64,000 nucleotides of DNA, from positions 109,045 to 173,044 of the forward strand of contig NZ_BJMV01000007.1 in assembly GCF_006539345.1 (NCBI RefSeq), read 5' to 3'. Source of the DNA: Acetobacter peroxydans (lineage in GTDB: Bacteria > Pseudomonadota > Alphaproteobacteria > Acetobacterales > Acetobacteraceae). The translations under genes were made by a program, and so were the position numbers. Position 1 is the first letter of the stretch. Each line of letters starts with the position of its first letter. The notes under the pieces were generated by a model. The model saw only the letters and a program-made list of their open reading frames with translations. It did no database searches and was not told where the DNA came from. Shown here piece by piece: positions 26,526 to 36,304 of the stretch.

Positions 26526-28586
26526 TCAGCTCTCGATCTGGCTGAAGTCAGCAATCAGCCGCATCATGCGCACGAGGCGCGAGAGCAGTTTGAGGCGATT
26601 CAGGCGCAGGGCGGGCTCGGGTGCGTTGACTGTCACCTGCTCGAAAAAACTGTCCAAAGGCTGGCGCAGGCTCGCGGCCTCACGCATGGCGTCGGTAAAC
26701 AGTTCCCCCGCGAAGGCGGCTTCCACAGCCGGTTCCACCTTTTCCAGCGCGCTGAACAGGGCCTGTTCCTCGGGCTGTTCAAACAGCGCCGCATCGGGAG
26801 TACCTTCATGCGGGCCGTCTTTTTTGTCTTCGATCCGCAGGATATTGGCGGCCCGGCGGGTGGCCGTCAGCAGGTTCTGACCGTCTTCCGTTTCCAGCAT
26901 GGCCTGCAGGGCGCTGGCACGCGCCAGCAGGCGGACAATATCAGTATCCGAATTATCAACCGAAATGGCCGCCAGACAGTCGTGCCGTGCGCCTTCGGCC
27001 CGGAGCTGCACACGCAGGCGCTCGGCAATGAACTGCGGCAGCAGGTCAAGGTCGGGCGCGTCGCGCAGGGAGGCCGGCAGGGCTTCCGCTGCGAAGGTGA
27101 ACAGGCGGACAAGGTCGAGCCGCAGGGTGTTTTCACGGATCAGGCGGATGATACCCAACGCAGCGCGGCGCAGCCCGAAGGGGTCACCCGAGCCTGAGGG
27201 TTTTTCGCCTGCGGCAAAGAACGCGCACAGCATGTCGATGCGGTCCGCCAGCCCGACAACCACGGAAACCGGGGCTGTCGGCACGGTATCGCCCGGCCCT
27301 TTGGGCGTATAATGCTCGCTGATTGCCTGCGCCACGCTGTCGGCCTCGCCATCGTGGCGGGCGTAATAGCCCCCCATGACGCCCTGCAGTTCGGGGAATT
27401 CCCCGACCATGCCGGTCGTCAGGTCGGTCTTGCACAGAAGGGCGGCGCGTTCGCACGCTTCAACCGGCGCACCGGTCATGCCTGCCAGCAACCCGGCCAG
27501 ACGCGTAATGCGGCGGGCGCGATCCCCCAGCGAGCCGAGCTTGGCGTGGAATGTCACGTTGTCCAGCGCAGGCAGGCGGGAGGCGAGGCTGTGCTTGCGA
27601 TCCAGATCCCAGAAATGCCGGGCGTCGGCAAAGCGGGCGCGCAGCACGCGTTCATTGCCCGCGACAATCAGCGCACCATCATCAGCCGGGATAATGTTGG
27701 CCACAAAGGCAAAGCGGGGGGCGGCCGCACCGTCGGCATCACGCAGGGCGAAGTAACGCTGGTTGACGCGCATCGACACCTGCATGACCTCGGGCGGCAG
27801 TTCCATGAACTGCTCGTCAATCCGGCCCAGCATGGGTACGGGCCATTCCACCAGCCCGGCTACCTCATCCACCAGTCCAGTATCGGGCACGATCCGCAGC
27901 CCTTCGGCGGTGGCGAGTTGATTTAGCCCGGTTGCAAGGGCTTCGCGGCGGTCCTGCGCATCCACCATCACACGGCTCTGCTGCAGGCTGTCCTTCCACT
28001 GCGCGGCACTGCTGACCGGAATGGTGTCAGGCGCCATGAAGCGGTGGCCTTCGGTCAGGTTGGCGCTGTGCAGGCCGTGCCCGTTATCCTGTCCCTGAGC
28101 GAGCGAGAACGGCACAACCGCGCCATCGAGCAGGCACAGGATACGGCGCAGCGGACGTACCCAGGTAAAGCTGCTGCCCTGTCCCCAGCGCATGGATTTG
28201 GGCCAGGGGAAACGGCGCAGCAGGTCGGGCAGCACGGCGGCAATCTGAGTTGCGGCGTCCACGGCGGGTTCGTCACGTTCAAACAGCCAGAAGCCATCAC
28301 GCAGTACAAGAGCGTCGCGCGTGACATTATACTTGCGCGTAAAGCCGTCCAGCGCCTTGTCCGGCGCTCCTTCGCGCGGGCCACGTTCGCTCACAAGGCG
28401 GCCGGGCACCTGTGCAGCCACGGTCAGGGTGGCGGCGATACGGCGTGGGCCGGTATAGGCGCGCAGGTCTGACGGGGCGAGGGGGGCCAACGCGTCGGCC
28501 AGCGCGTTCAGCAGGGCTTCACCGGCCTGCTGCTGCATACGCGCGGGAATTTCTTCTGAAAACAGTTCAATCAGCAGTTCGGGCAT
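26526..28586 (-). CDS. glyS: Glycyl-tRNA synthetase beta subunit
   Basis: This is the 686-residue beta subunit of the heterotetrameric alpha2beta2 enzyme. It starts [22 protein letters not shown], which is the family signature. It carries the HD-like and tRNA-binding regions, including the RADLxxxM-type core ([26 protein letters not shown]) and a C-terminal anticodon-binding part. glyQ lies directly upstream with 4 bases between, so both subunits come from one message in the usual order glyQ-glyS. Confidence 0.97.
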   Translation of the reverse strand: [686 protein letters not shown]

Positions 28587-28590
28587 GGTG

Positions 28591-29475
28591 TTATTTGTCC
28601 TCGCCAGCCAGCCAGGTTTCGCAGCACAGTTTCGCCAGTGTTCGCACGCGCCCGATATAAGAGGCGCGCTCGCTCACGCTAATGACGCCACGGGCGTCGA
28701 GCAGGTTGAACAGGTGGCTGGCTTTCAGGCACTGGTCGTAGGCGGGCTGGGCCACACCGGCTTCGGCCAGAGCCACGCTTTCCTTTTCCGCATCCGCGAA
28801 GTGACGGAACAGCAGGTCTGTGTCGGCCAGTTCGAAATTATGACGCGAATAGTCTTTTTCAGCGCGCAGGAAGACATCACCGTAGGTCAGACCCGCACCA
28901 TTAAAGTCAAGGTCATAGACGTTTTCGACGCCCTGCACATACATGGCCAGACGCTCAAGCCCGTAGGTCAGTTCGGTGGAGGGAACAGTTACCGGAATGC
29001 CGCCCACCTGCTGGAAGTAGGTGAACTGCGTCACTTCCATGCCATCGCACCAGACTTCCCATCCCAGACCCCAGGCGCCGATTGTCGGGTTTTCCCAGTC
29101 ATCTTCGACAAAGCGGATGTCGTGCCGGTCAGGGTCGATGCCGATGGCGCGGTAGCTGTCGAGCAGCAGCTTCTGGCTTTCTTCCGGCGTGGGTTTGAGC
29201 AGCACCTGATACTGGTAATAGTGTTGCAGGCGGTTGGGGTTTTCGCCGTAGCGCCCGTCCGACGGACGGCGGCAGGGCTGCACATAGGCTGCCCGCCATG
29301 GTTTGTCGCCCAGCGCGCGCAGGGTGGTATGGGGGGCCAGTGTGCCCGCGCCCACTTCAGTATCATACGGCTGGAGAATGGCGCACCCCTGCGCGGCCCA
29401 GAACTGGTGCAGGGTCAGGATCAGGTCCTGGAAGGAGAGAGGTCGCTCAGAAGGGCGGGGAGGCGCCGGAACCAT
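28591..29475 (-). CDS. glyQ: Glycyl-tRNA synthetase alpha subunit
   Basis: This 294-residue class II catalytic subunit has the signatures [41 protein letters not shown] and [27 protein letters not shown]. The ATG at 29475 gives [18 protein letters not shown]. An alternative ATG at 29514 has a closer purine-rich site and cannot be excluded. It forms a two-gene operon with glyS. The 278 bases upstream, shared with a divergent gene, include a TATAAA box near 29677 reading towards that gene. Confidence 0.96.
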   Translation of the reverse strand: MVPAPPRPSERPLSFQDLILTLHQFWAAQGCAILQPYDTEVGAGTLAPHTTLRALGDKPWRAAYVQPCRRPSDGRYGENPNRLQHYYQYQVLLKPTPEESQKLLLDSYRAIGIDPDRHDIRFVEDDWENPTIGAWGLGWEVWCDGMEVTQFTYFQQVGGIPVTVPSTELTYGLERLAMYVQGVENVYDLDFNGAGLTYGDVFLRAEKDYSRHNFELADTDLLFRHFADAEKESVALAEAGVAQPAYDQCLKASHLFNLLDARGVISVSERASYIGRVRTLAKLCCETWLAGEDK

Positions 29476-29753
29476 GGTCAGGATAAAACTCCGCAAGGTT
29501 GACTGGATGATCATTCCCCGCAGCCTTTCCCGCCGGGCGGGTCAGGTATCGGGGGCTGTTGTGGTGGCCACCATACAGGCCCTGTGCCGGAACCGGAAGA
29601 GAACCCGTGGCGTTGGGTGGCGTGTGCCCTTGTAACGGGGTTGTGTCCTTGCCACATCTTGGCCAGAGTGACGCGGTATAAATTGTCCTGACATGGCCCC
29701 ATGTCATGCAACAGGGCCGGGATCGGACGCCCGCAGGGGCAGGAAGGGATGCA

Positions 29754-30503
29754 ATGACCAACGAGGAACGCGATCTTATCGAGAAATTCTTTGCCCGTGT
29801 GGGCGGCGTGCCGCAGGGTGGTTTTGCCAGTGTGCCCGGCACGCAGCCCAGTCTGCCCCCCGTGGACCCGCAGGCGGATCAGCTTATTGCCCAGGAATTC
29901 CAGAAATATCCTGAAGCCCGTTACCGCGTAACCCAGATGGCAGTTGTGCAGGAAGTGGCGCTGGTGCAGGCCCAGAATCGTATCCAGCAGCTTCAGGCCC
30001 AGTTGCAGCAGGCCCAGCAAGCTTTGCAGGCCGCCCAGCAGCAGGGGGCTTCGCAGAGGTCTGGGGGTTTCCTTGGCGGCTTGTTTGGTGGCGGGCAGTC
30101 GGCCCAGCCGCAGTCGGCTCCTCCGCCGGGCTGGGGTGGTTCAGCCCAGCAGATGCCCCCGCCGATGCAGGCCCAGCCGATGCCGTATGGCGCGCGCCCC
30201 AGCATGTTTCAGGGCGGGTCGGGTTTTCTGGGCAGCGCGCTCACAACCGCAACCGGCGTAGCAGGCGGGATGCTGGCGGCCAATGCGCTGACAGGTCTGT
30301 TCAGCGGCCATCATGACATGGGTGCTTCAGGCATGGGCGCTGAAGGTATGGCGCCGGGTAGTGAAACCATCATCAACAACTATGGCGACACGTCCGACCC
30401 GTTTGGTGGCGCAGGCACGACGGCTGATTCGGGTTTCAGTGCCGGCGGTGATAGCTGGGGTGATTCCGGTGGAGACTGGGGCGGAGACGACCAGAGCTTC
30501 TGA
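29754..30503 (+). CDS. DUF2076 family protein
   Basis: The 249-residue protein fits DUF2076: an N-terminal helical segment (MTNEERDLIEKFFARVG) and a QLIAQEFQKYPEARYRVTQMAVVQEVAL block. A Gln/Ala coiled coil follows (about residues 65-100). A Gly-rich core contains GGFLGGLFGGG and a possible membrane-like segment (FLGSALTTATGVAGGMLAANALTGLF, about 158-183). An acidic Gly-rich tail ends the protein. Such proteins are sometimes annotated as periplasmic ligand-binding sensors, but no signal peptide is seen, and the function is not established. The ATG at 29754 has GGAAGGG upstream. Confidence 0.82.
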   Translation: MTNEERDLIEKFFARVGGVPQGGFASVPGTQPSLPPVDPQADQLIAQEFQKYPEARYRVTQMAVVQEVALVQAQNRIQQLQAQLQQAQQALQAAQQQGASQRSGGFLGGLFGGGQSAQPQSAPPPGWGGSAQQMPPPMQAQPMPYGARPSMFQGGSGFLGSALTTATGVAGGMLAANALTGLFSGHHDMGASGMGAEGMAPGSETIINNYGDTSDPFGGAGTTADSGFSAGGDSWGDSGGDWGGDDQSF

Positions 30504-30530
30504 GCGCCGCGCGCGTTTGGGTCTTTGCCG

Positions 30531-30562
30531 CGCGGGAGGGGTTATCCTTCCCGCGTTTTTTT
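30531..30562 (+). terminator. Rho-independent terminator after the DUF2076 gene
   Basis: CGCGGGAGGG pairs with CCTTCCCGCG (one wobble) around GTTAT and is followed by seven Ts. Confidence 0.85.
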
Positions 30563-30582
30563 GCGGGTATGAAACGGGCAGG

Positions 30583-31068
30583 TTAGTCCGCTGCCGGCGC
30601 GTCGGTCATGGATGTGATCAGATCAAGGATTTTCTTGCGCAGGACAGGCTTGGGAATCCGGTAATAGGCCCGCACCAGTTCCAGTGTTTCCTTGCGTGAG
30701 AGCAGGGCCTGATCTTCAGAGCTAACGCAGATCGAGGGGTGGGCGGACTTGTTGAATGGAGAACGCTGCTCCGCGACTTCTCCCATGGGGCTGGGTGGTT
30801 GGGAGCGGAACGTCTGCCGCCCGTTGCCCATATCGTCAAAAAAGAAGCTGATTGGTACATCAAGGATGCTGGCGATATGGTACAGTCGCGAAGCGCCAAC
30901 GCGGTTGGCCCCGCGTTCGTATTTCTGGATCTGTTGAAACGTGATGCCGAGCGCCTCTCCCAACTTTTCCTGTGAAAGGCCAAGCTGGGTACGGCGCAGC
31001 CGGATACGGCTGCCGACGTGAAGATCAATCTCGCCTGAATGTAACGTTTTTGTGACACTGCGTGCCAT
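30583..31068 (-). CDS. XRE-family helix-turn-helix regulator
   Basis: The 161-residue DNA-binding protein has a Cro/C1-type helix-turn-helix at about residues 15-70 (RIRLRRTQLGLSQEKLGEALGITFQQIQKYERG, NRVGASRLYHIASIL). It is followed by a DVPISFFFDDM strand and a C-terminal helical tail with KETLELVRAYYRI. This type of regulator is often found beside lnt and metK in alphaproteobacteria. Here lnt is directly upstream on the same strand, 175 bases away. The start may be ATG 31068 or 31089. Targets are unknown. Confidence 0.88.
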   Translation of the reverse strand: MARSVTKTLHSGEIDLHVGSRIRLRRTQLGLSQEKLGEALGITFQQIQKYERGANRVGASRLYHIASILDVPISFFFDDMGNGRQTFRSQPPSPMGEVAEQRSPFNKSAHPSICVSSEDQALLSRKETLELVRAYYRIPKPVLRKKILDLITSMTDAPAAD

Positions 31069-31243
31069 AATTTTGTCCGCTGCGGTCACGATGGAAACGT
31101 TTCCCTCTGAGGAACAGGTGACGAAGGGAAGGTCACAATTTGGACGAGAGATTGTTTATAGATGAAGTCACGACGACCGCCAGTGTAATTTTCAGTAAGG
31201 AAGATGAAGGATTGGTAATAACATCGTTCGAGCAAAAGAAATT

Positions 31244-32896
31244 CTAGAGTCGCTGTGCGGCAGACCTCTTTTTCTGACTTCTGGTGTAACTGATACAGGT
31301 TACGAACAGTATAACGCATACACTCAGCGGAATGTTCTGGCCGTACAGGGCAAAAAGTGTGGCGGGCAGGGGGGCAGGCAAGGGCACCGCAAAGACGGCG
31401 GTTTGATCCCAGCCCAGACTGTGCAACAGATGGCCCCGTCCATCATAAACAGCGGAAATGCCTGTATTGGCGGCGCGTGCAATGGGCAGTCCTTCCTCAA
31501 CTGCTCGCAGTCGGACAGAGGCCAGATGCTGCCGTGGCCCGGCACTGTTGCCAAACCAGGCATCGTTGGTGATGTTGGCCAGCCAGCGGGGGCGATCGTG
31601 GCGGTCTGTTACGTCACCCGAAAAAATGACCTCATAGCAGATCAGCGGCCCGACCGGCGGTAGGCCCCGCAGATGCAGGGTTCTGGGGCCGGGGCCAGCG
31701 GCCATACCGCCCTGCGGTACGATCTGAAGGGGAATGAAAGGCGGCTGATACTCACCAAAAGGTACGAGCCGCGCCTTATCGTAGATGTCTTCGATCGCGC
31801 CGTCAGGGGCGAGCGCCAGCATGGAATTACGGTAACGGCCCTGCTCGTCCATGCGCAGGGCGCCGATCAGTCCGGCATCGGCGCCATTGCCCCATTGCAT
31901 GATGACTGCGCGCGCCTGAGGGCTGTCCTGTAGCAGATCGTAACCGGGGAAGGATGTCTCGGGCCATAGGAAGACGATGGGCCGGCCGGTGTTCTCTGGC
32001 TCCGCATCGGCCAGACTTGGCGGGGTCGGCGGGCGGTGGTCAAGGGCCAGAGCCTGCTGCACGCCGTCGCGGGTCAGACGCAGATAACGCCGGAAAATCT
32101 CGCGCGGATTAAGGCGATCGACCTTTTCGGTTTCAGGCACATTGCCCTGTGCGATCACGGCGATTGGCCCCGGCTCCCCGGCGGGCGTGACCGTATAAAA
32201 ACGTACAGCGCCCAGTATGCACCAGACCAGCACGGCACAGACACTACCGCCCAGAATAATGGCGCGTGTGCGGGGGCGCAGGGCCGTGCCGCGCAGGCAC
32301 GCAACACCCGCTAGCGTGCTGAGCAGTACAAGCCCCAGGGTCAGGCCATCTTCTCCCACCCAGGCGGCAGGCTGGATCAGGATATCTCCCACCACGCCGG
32401 GAATGGCCAGACAACTGCCCAGAGCGTTCCATGTGAAACCGCTGAACAGGAAGGTGCGGCTCATATCGGCCAGTGTCCAGAGCGCGGCAAAGGCTCCCAA
32501 CCGTCGGAGGCCCGGCGGGGCGAGCAGACTGAGCGCAGCCGGTGCCGCAACGGTCGGGGCGAGAATCAGCGCGCAGCCCAGAGAGGGGAAGGGCACAAAC
32601 CACCAGAATTCTTCAGCCCGGATCAGTACTGCATGAATAAGCCAATACAGGCCGGTGGCGTAAAAGCCGAAGCCGAACAGGCCCCCTGCCCAGGCGGCGC
32701 GTTTCCAGCTTGTGGTGGTGTTCAGGGTCTGGCCCAGCAGGCCGAAACTGAGCAGCAGAACAGGCAGGAAGTGGACAGGCGGCAGGGCGAGTGCGGCGAG
32801 TGCGCCCAACCCCAGCATACGGCCCGTGAACCGTAGTGTGACGCTGCTAAAACGGGCCCTTACGGACTGCGGGAGGAAACACCTCGGCACACGCAT
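31244..32896 (-). CDS. lnt: Apolipoprotein N-acyltransferase
   Basis: This is a 550-residue inner-membrane enzyme that adds the third acyl chain to lipoproteins. The first 200 residues hold several membrane helices, then a nitrilase-like periplasmic domain. The catalytic triad is visible as Glu in FLWPETSFPG, Lys in YDKARLVPFGEY and Cys in PLICYEVIF. A final helix near the C-terminus (about 510-530) anchors the domain. The ATG at 32896 begins MRVPRCFLPQ; a frame to 33175 would run into the olsB gene. The gene follows fur-olsB on the same strand. Confidence 0.94.
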   Translation of the reverse strand: MRVPRCFLPQSVRARFSSVTLRFTGRMLGLGALAALALPPVHFLPVLLLSFGLLGQTLNTTTSWKRAAWAGGLFGFGFYATGLYWLIHAVLIRAEEFWWFVPFPSLGCALILAPTVAAPAALSLLAPPGLRRLGAFAALWTLADMSRTFLFSGFTWNALGSCLAIPGVVGDILIQPAAWVGEDGLTLGLVLLSTLAGVACLRGTALRPRTRAIILGGSVCAVLVWCILGAVRFYTVTPAGEPGPIAVIAQGNVPETEKVDRLNPREIFRRYLRLTRDGVQQALALDHRPPTPPSLADAEPENTGRPIVFLWPETSFPGYDLLQDSPQARAVIMQWGNGADAGLIGALRMDEQGRYRNSMLALAPDGAIEDIYDKARLVPFGEYQPPFIPLQIVPQGGMAAGPGPRTLHLRGLPPVGPLICYEVIFSGDVTDRHDRPRWLANITNDAWFGNSAGPRQHLASVRLRAVEEGLPIARAANTGISAVYDGRGHLLHSLGWDQTAVFAVPLPAPLPATLFALYGQNIPLSVCVILFVTCISYTRSQKKRSAAQRL

Positions 32897-32991
32897 AGAT
32901 ATGAAGTCGCCTGTAGATGGATGGCCCGTGCGGAGGAAGTCTGCTCTCTCAGGGGTGCGGCACACGGCACGTTTCGCAACCCCTGAGCATT

Positions 32992-33840
32992 TCAGTCCAG
33001 TGCGTCGCGCAGGCGGCGTTCGTAATGGCGGTAATATTTGTCTGCCAGAAGTTCGCTCTTGACCAGAATGGCCACGTCCGTCGTGTTGAACTGGCGGTCG
33101 ATTACCGCACCATCGCCAATATACCCGCCCAGACGCAGATACCCTTTGATAAGCGGCGGAAGCCCGACAAGGCATTTCCGTACATTCAGGGTATGTGGGT
33201 CGGTGCGCAGCATTTCCACCCGGCGGTCCTCCAGCGCCCTGACCCGCAGGGCCGGAGGCGCCAGATGGTTGTGGTAAAGGTAGGTCAGTTCATCGGCAAT
33301 GCGATCCGGGTCGGTGCCGGGCAGGCTCGCACAGCCGAACAGAAGATCAATACGGTGGAGGAAGATATAGGAGGCAATGCCCCGCCACAGAAGCTGCATG
33401 GCGGCGCGGCCGCGATAGTTTTTATCCACGCAGGAGCGGCCGACCTCAAGCAGCCTGCCGGGAAATTCCTGCAGGGGGGTGATGTCGTATTCGCTGGCGG
33501 AGTAAAAACGCCCGATGCGTTCGGCAGCATCGCTCTGGACAAGACGGTAGGTGCCTACAACGCCGCGTTCGTCTGAGGCGATGGCGTTGTCGATCACCAG
33601 CAGGTGGTCGGCTACAGCGTCGAATTCGTCAATATCGCGTTTGAGCGCGAGGGTCTGCGCATCGGGGTGCGCGCCCATTTCCTCGTAAAACACGCGGTAA
33701 CGCAGCGCCTGCGCGGCTTCGCGCTCGGCATCGGTTTCGGCAATGCGGACACTCAGGCTGCCGCCGTGCAGTTCGGGAAAGCTGCTACGGTCCAGATCCA
33801 GTGTGGACAGGCCACCGCCACTGGCGCGTGCGGAACTCAT
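32992..33840 (-). CDS. olsB: Ornithine-acyl-ACP N-acyltransferase (OlsB-like GNAT)
   Basis: The 282-residue GNAT-fold protein has the OlsB signatures RYRVFYEEMG, EVGRSCVDKNYRGRAAMQLLW and LLFGCASLPGTDP. In the family it acylates ornithine with a 3-hydroxy-acyl chain to give lyso-ornithine lipid. The second enzyme, OlsA, is not in this window. The ATG overlaps the fur stop codon by four bases (ATGA), so translation is coupled to the iron regulator. lnt lies downstream, which makes this a lipid-modifying stretch of the chromosome. Confidence 0.87.
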   Translation of the reverse strand: MSSARASGGGLSTLDLDRSSFPELHGGSLSVRIAETDAEREAAQALRYRVFYEEMGAHPDAQTLALKRDIDEFDAVADHLLVIDNAIASDERGVVGTYRLVQSDAAERIGRFYSASEYDITPLQEFPGRLLEVGRSCVDKNYRGRAAMQLLWRGIASYIFLHRIDLLFGCASLPGTDPDRIADELTYLYHNHLAPPALRVRALEDRRVEMLRTDPHTLNVRKCLVGLPPLIKGYLRLGGYIGDGAVIDRQFNTTDVAILVKSELLADKYYRHYERRLRDALD

Positions 33841-34313
33841 GTCGTCTCTCCGTTGCGGTGCGGCGCGGTGGCACCCGTGCCTGCGGACTGCTTCTTTTTT
33901 TTGCCGAACAGTTCAAGGCGCAGGGAAACGAACTCGAAACCGAGGCGGTCGGCCATTTTGCGCATCAGTTCCTCGGGTTCGGGGTCTTCAAACTCGATAA
34001 CCCGGCCGTTGTCCACGTCAATCAGGTGGTAGTGGTGCCGCCCATGTTCGGTGGCTTCGTACCGGGCGCGACCGCCGCCGAAATCACGGCGTTCCAGAAT
34101 TCCCTTTTCTTCCAGCAGGCGCACCGTCCGGTAAACGGTGGCGACCGAAATGCGGGAATCAAGACTGAGTGCGCGGCGGTAAAGCTCTTCAACATCGGGG
34201 TGATCGTCGGCTTCGGAAAGCACGCGCGCGATTACCCGACGTTGGCCGGTCATTTTCAGACCATGTTCAACACACAATTGCTCGATACGTGATTCTGCCG
34301 CTTGTGCCTTCAC
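33837..34313 (-). CDS. fur: Fur family transcriptional regulator
   Basis: The 158-residue metalloregulator has a winged helix in residues 1-85 (GLKMTGQRRVIARVL, SVATVYRTVRLLEEKGIL) and a C-terminal dimer and metal domain with EHGRHHYHLIDVDNGRVIEF. The only cysteine is in LCVEHG near the N-terminus. The CxxC zinc pairs of enterobacterial Fur are therefore missing, as in many alphaproteobacterial Fur/Mur proteins. It may sense iron or manganese. The C-terminus is a short Lys-rich tail. It is the first gene of a unit with olsB. Confidence 0.93.
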   Translation of the reverse strand: MKAQAAESRIEQLCVEHGLKMTGQRRVIARVLSEADDHPDVEELYRRALSLDSRISVATVYRTVRLLEEKGILERRDFGGGRARYEATEHGRHHYHLIDVDNGRVIEFEDPEPEELMRKMADRLGFEFVSLRLELFGKKKKQSAGTGATAPHRNGETT

Positions 34314-34463
34314 GATCCCAAACCTGCCTGTACTGTCATGCTTGCGTCTGTCTTTCAGGTAGCCGAAAGGTAAGGTGCTTGTCCAATTTTACACGGATGC
34401 GCGTTATACCCTATGCCCGTTCCGGTGGGTATAATACGCCTGCCAAGAGGGGAGAAATGCAAA

Positions 34464-34730
34464 ATGGCCGCAGTGATCGATGATGGGGCCAGTGCTCCTG
34501 CGATTGTCGAACTCGATATTACCGCAGATACATGCCCGCTGACCTTTGTGCGAACCCGCCTGATGCTCGACAGCATGGCCGAAGGGGGCGTGCTGATCGT
34601 GCGCCTGCAGAGTGGAGAACCGCATCGTAATGTCGGGCGTTCTGTGCGTGCTCTGGGTCATGCGGTTGTTTCCGAGGTGGCCCATGCCGATGGCAGCATC
34701 GTTCTGATCATTCGCAAAAAAGCCGGCTGA
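34464..34730 (+). CDS. TusA/SirA-like small sulfur-carrier family protein
   Basis: The 88-residue protein has the TusA fold pattern: a strand (IVELDIT), then a cysteine at the start of the first helix (DTCPLTFVRTRLMLDSM), a GGVLIVRL strand and a second helix (HRNVGRSVRALGH). The classical motif is CPxP; here it reads CPLT, a variant I believe is common in alphaproteobacteria. The family passes persulfide sulfur to acceptor proteins or acts in redox signalling. The ATG at 34464 has a GAGGGGAG site. A near-perfect TATAAT box lies at 34430-34435. Confidence 0.78.
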   Translation: MAAVIDDGASAPAIVELDITADTCPLTFVRTRLMLDSMAEGGVLIVRLQSGEPHRNVGRSVRALGHAVVSEVAHADGSIVLIIRKKAG

Positions 34731-34762
34731 GCGCCCTTTCAGGGTTTCTTGCCGGCTTTTTC
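34716..34762. terminator. Bidirectional terminator between the TusA-like gene and rho
   Basis: AAAAAGCCGGC (34717-34727) pairs with GCCGGCTTTTT (34751-34761), with a small CCCTTTCAGGG hairpin in the loop. It overlaps the end of the TusA-like gene and serves the converging rho gene as well. Confidence 0.75.
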
Positions 34763-34777
34763 TGTCCATTCGGCCGT

Positions 34778-36076
34778 CTAGTTGTTCATGGCCTCGAAGA
34801 AGTCGTTGTTGGTCTTGCTGTATTTCAGCTTGTCCAGCAGGAAGTCCATCGCATCCATGGTGCCCATGGGGGCGAGGATACGGCGCAGCACCCACATCTT
34901 GGACAGGGTTGCGCGGTCCACCAGCAGTTCTTCCTTGCGGGTGCCGCTCTTGGTGATGTCGATCGCGGGGAAGGTACGCTTGTCCGCCAGCTTGCGATCC
35001 AGCACCAGTTCGGAGTTGCCGGTACCCTTGAACTCTTCGAAAATCACTTCATCCATGCGGCTGCCGGTGTCGATCAGCGCCGTGGCGATGATGGTGAGCG
35101 AACCGCCTTCCTCGATGTTACGCGCGGCACCAAAGAAGCGCTTGGGGCGCTGCAGGGCGTTTGCGTCCACACCGCCGGTCAGCACCTTGCCCGATGAGGG
35201 CACGACCGTGTTGTAGGCGCGGGCCAGACGGGTGATGGAGTCCAGCAGGATCACCACATCGCGCTTGTGCTCGACCAGACGCTTGGCTTTTTCCAGCACC
35301 ATTTCCGTCACCTGCACGTGGCGGTGCGCCGGTTCGTCAAAGGTGGAGGAAATCACCTCGCCGCGCACGGAGCGGGCCATGTCGGTCACTTCTTCGGGGC
35401 GTTCGTCGATCAGCAGAACGATCAGGAACACCTCGGGGTGGTTGGCGGAAATGGAGGAGGCAATGCTCTGGAGCATGACCGTCTTGCCCGAACGCGGCGG
35501 TGCCACGATCAGGGCGCGCTGGCCCATGCCGATGGGCGATACAAGGTCGATCACGCGCGGGGTAAAGTCTTTCTGCGCGCCTTTCTTGCCTTTTTCGCCC
35601 TTGGGCTCGGGGGCGGTCGCCTGGCTTTCGACTTCCATCTGCAGACGCCGCTCGGGGTAGAGGGGGGTCAGGTTGTCGAAGTTGATGCGGTGGCGAACGG
35701 CGTCGGGCGATTCAAAGTTGATCGTGTTGATCTTGAGCATTGAAAAGTAACGCTCGCCATCACGCGGGGCGCGAATCTGGCCTTCCACCGTATCGCCCGT
35801 GCGCAGGCCGAAGCGGCGTACCTGCGTGGGAGAGATGTAGATGTCGTCCGGGCCGGGCAGATAGTTGGATTCCGGCGCACGCAGGTAGCCGAATCCGTCA
35901 TGCATGATCTCGAGGGTGCCCTCGCCGTAGATAGCCTGGTCGTTGTCGGCCAGTGTCTTCAGGATGGCGAACATCATGTCCTGCTTGCGCAGGGATGAGG
36001 CGTTTTCGATATTCAGGTCTTCAGCGCAGGCCAGAAGGTCGGCAGGAGACTTGGCCTTGAGTTCCGCAAGATGCAT
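34778..36076 (-). CDS. rho: Transcription termination factor Rho
   Basis: The 432-residue RNA-dependent ATPase has an N-terminal Rho-N helix bundle ([33 protein letters not shown]) and a cold-shock-like RNA-binding domain ([22 protein letters not shown]). The hexameric ATPase core follows, with Walker [12 protein letters not shown] and the Q/R-loop regions. The ATG at 36076 begins at the canonical MHLAELK. In-frame ATGs at 36142 and 36148 would add 22-24 residues and remain possible. The 228-base upstream region includes a CGGACA/TGTCCG hairpin that could matter for autoregulation. Confidence 0.97.
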   Translation of the reverse strand: MHLAELKAKSPADLLACAEDLNIENASSLRKQDMMFAILKTLADNDQAIYGEGTLEIMHDGFGYLRAPESNYLPGPDDIYISPTQVRRFGLRTGDTVEGQIRAPRDGERYFSMLKINTINFESPDAVRHRINFDNLTPLYPERRLQMEVESQATAPEPKGEKGKKGAQKDFTPRVIDLVSPIGMGQRALIVAPPRSGKTVMLQSIASSISANHPEVFLIVLLIDERPEEVTDMARSVRGEVISSTFDEPAHRHVQVTEMVLEKAKRLVEHKRDVVILLDSITRLARAYNTVVPSSGKVLTGGVDANALQRPKRFFGAARNIEEGGSLTIIATALIDTGSRMDEVIFEEFKGTGNSELVLDRKLADKRTFPAIDITKSGTRKEELLVDRATLSKMWVLRRILAPMGTMDAMDFLLDKLKYSKTNNDFFEAMNN

Positions 36077-36304
36077 GGAAAAATGCCCTGACTGGCAAGA
36101 AAGTTCATGAATGGAACGAAAGTCGGGACTGTCCGTGTTCATTTCCATGCCTTGCCGTGCGGACAGAAGATGTCCGTGCGTGAAAGGAACCAGGAAGCGG
36201 TTGAAGTCCTGACAATGAAGGGGAGGTGCTGGGCAGGTGAAGTCAGCCAGCGTGTTGTGCGCGCAGGATAAGGGGCGTGTTACGTGCCGTCAAGATGTAC
36301 GCGC

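Noticed and set aside
31086..31319. A 77-codon minus-strand frame between lnt and the XRE regulator gene.
   Set aside because: It overlaps the end of lnt in another frame, and neither similarity nor a convincing start site was seen.
34334..34355. A Pho-box-like element (TGTCATG) near the start of fur-olsB.
   Set aside because: Only one half-site is good; the repeat 11 bases on is poor, and the orientation faces the TusA-like gene rather than fur.
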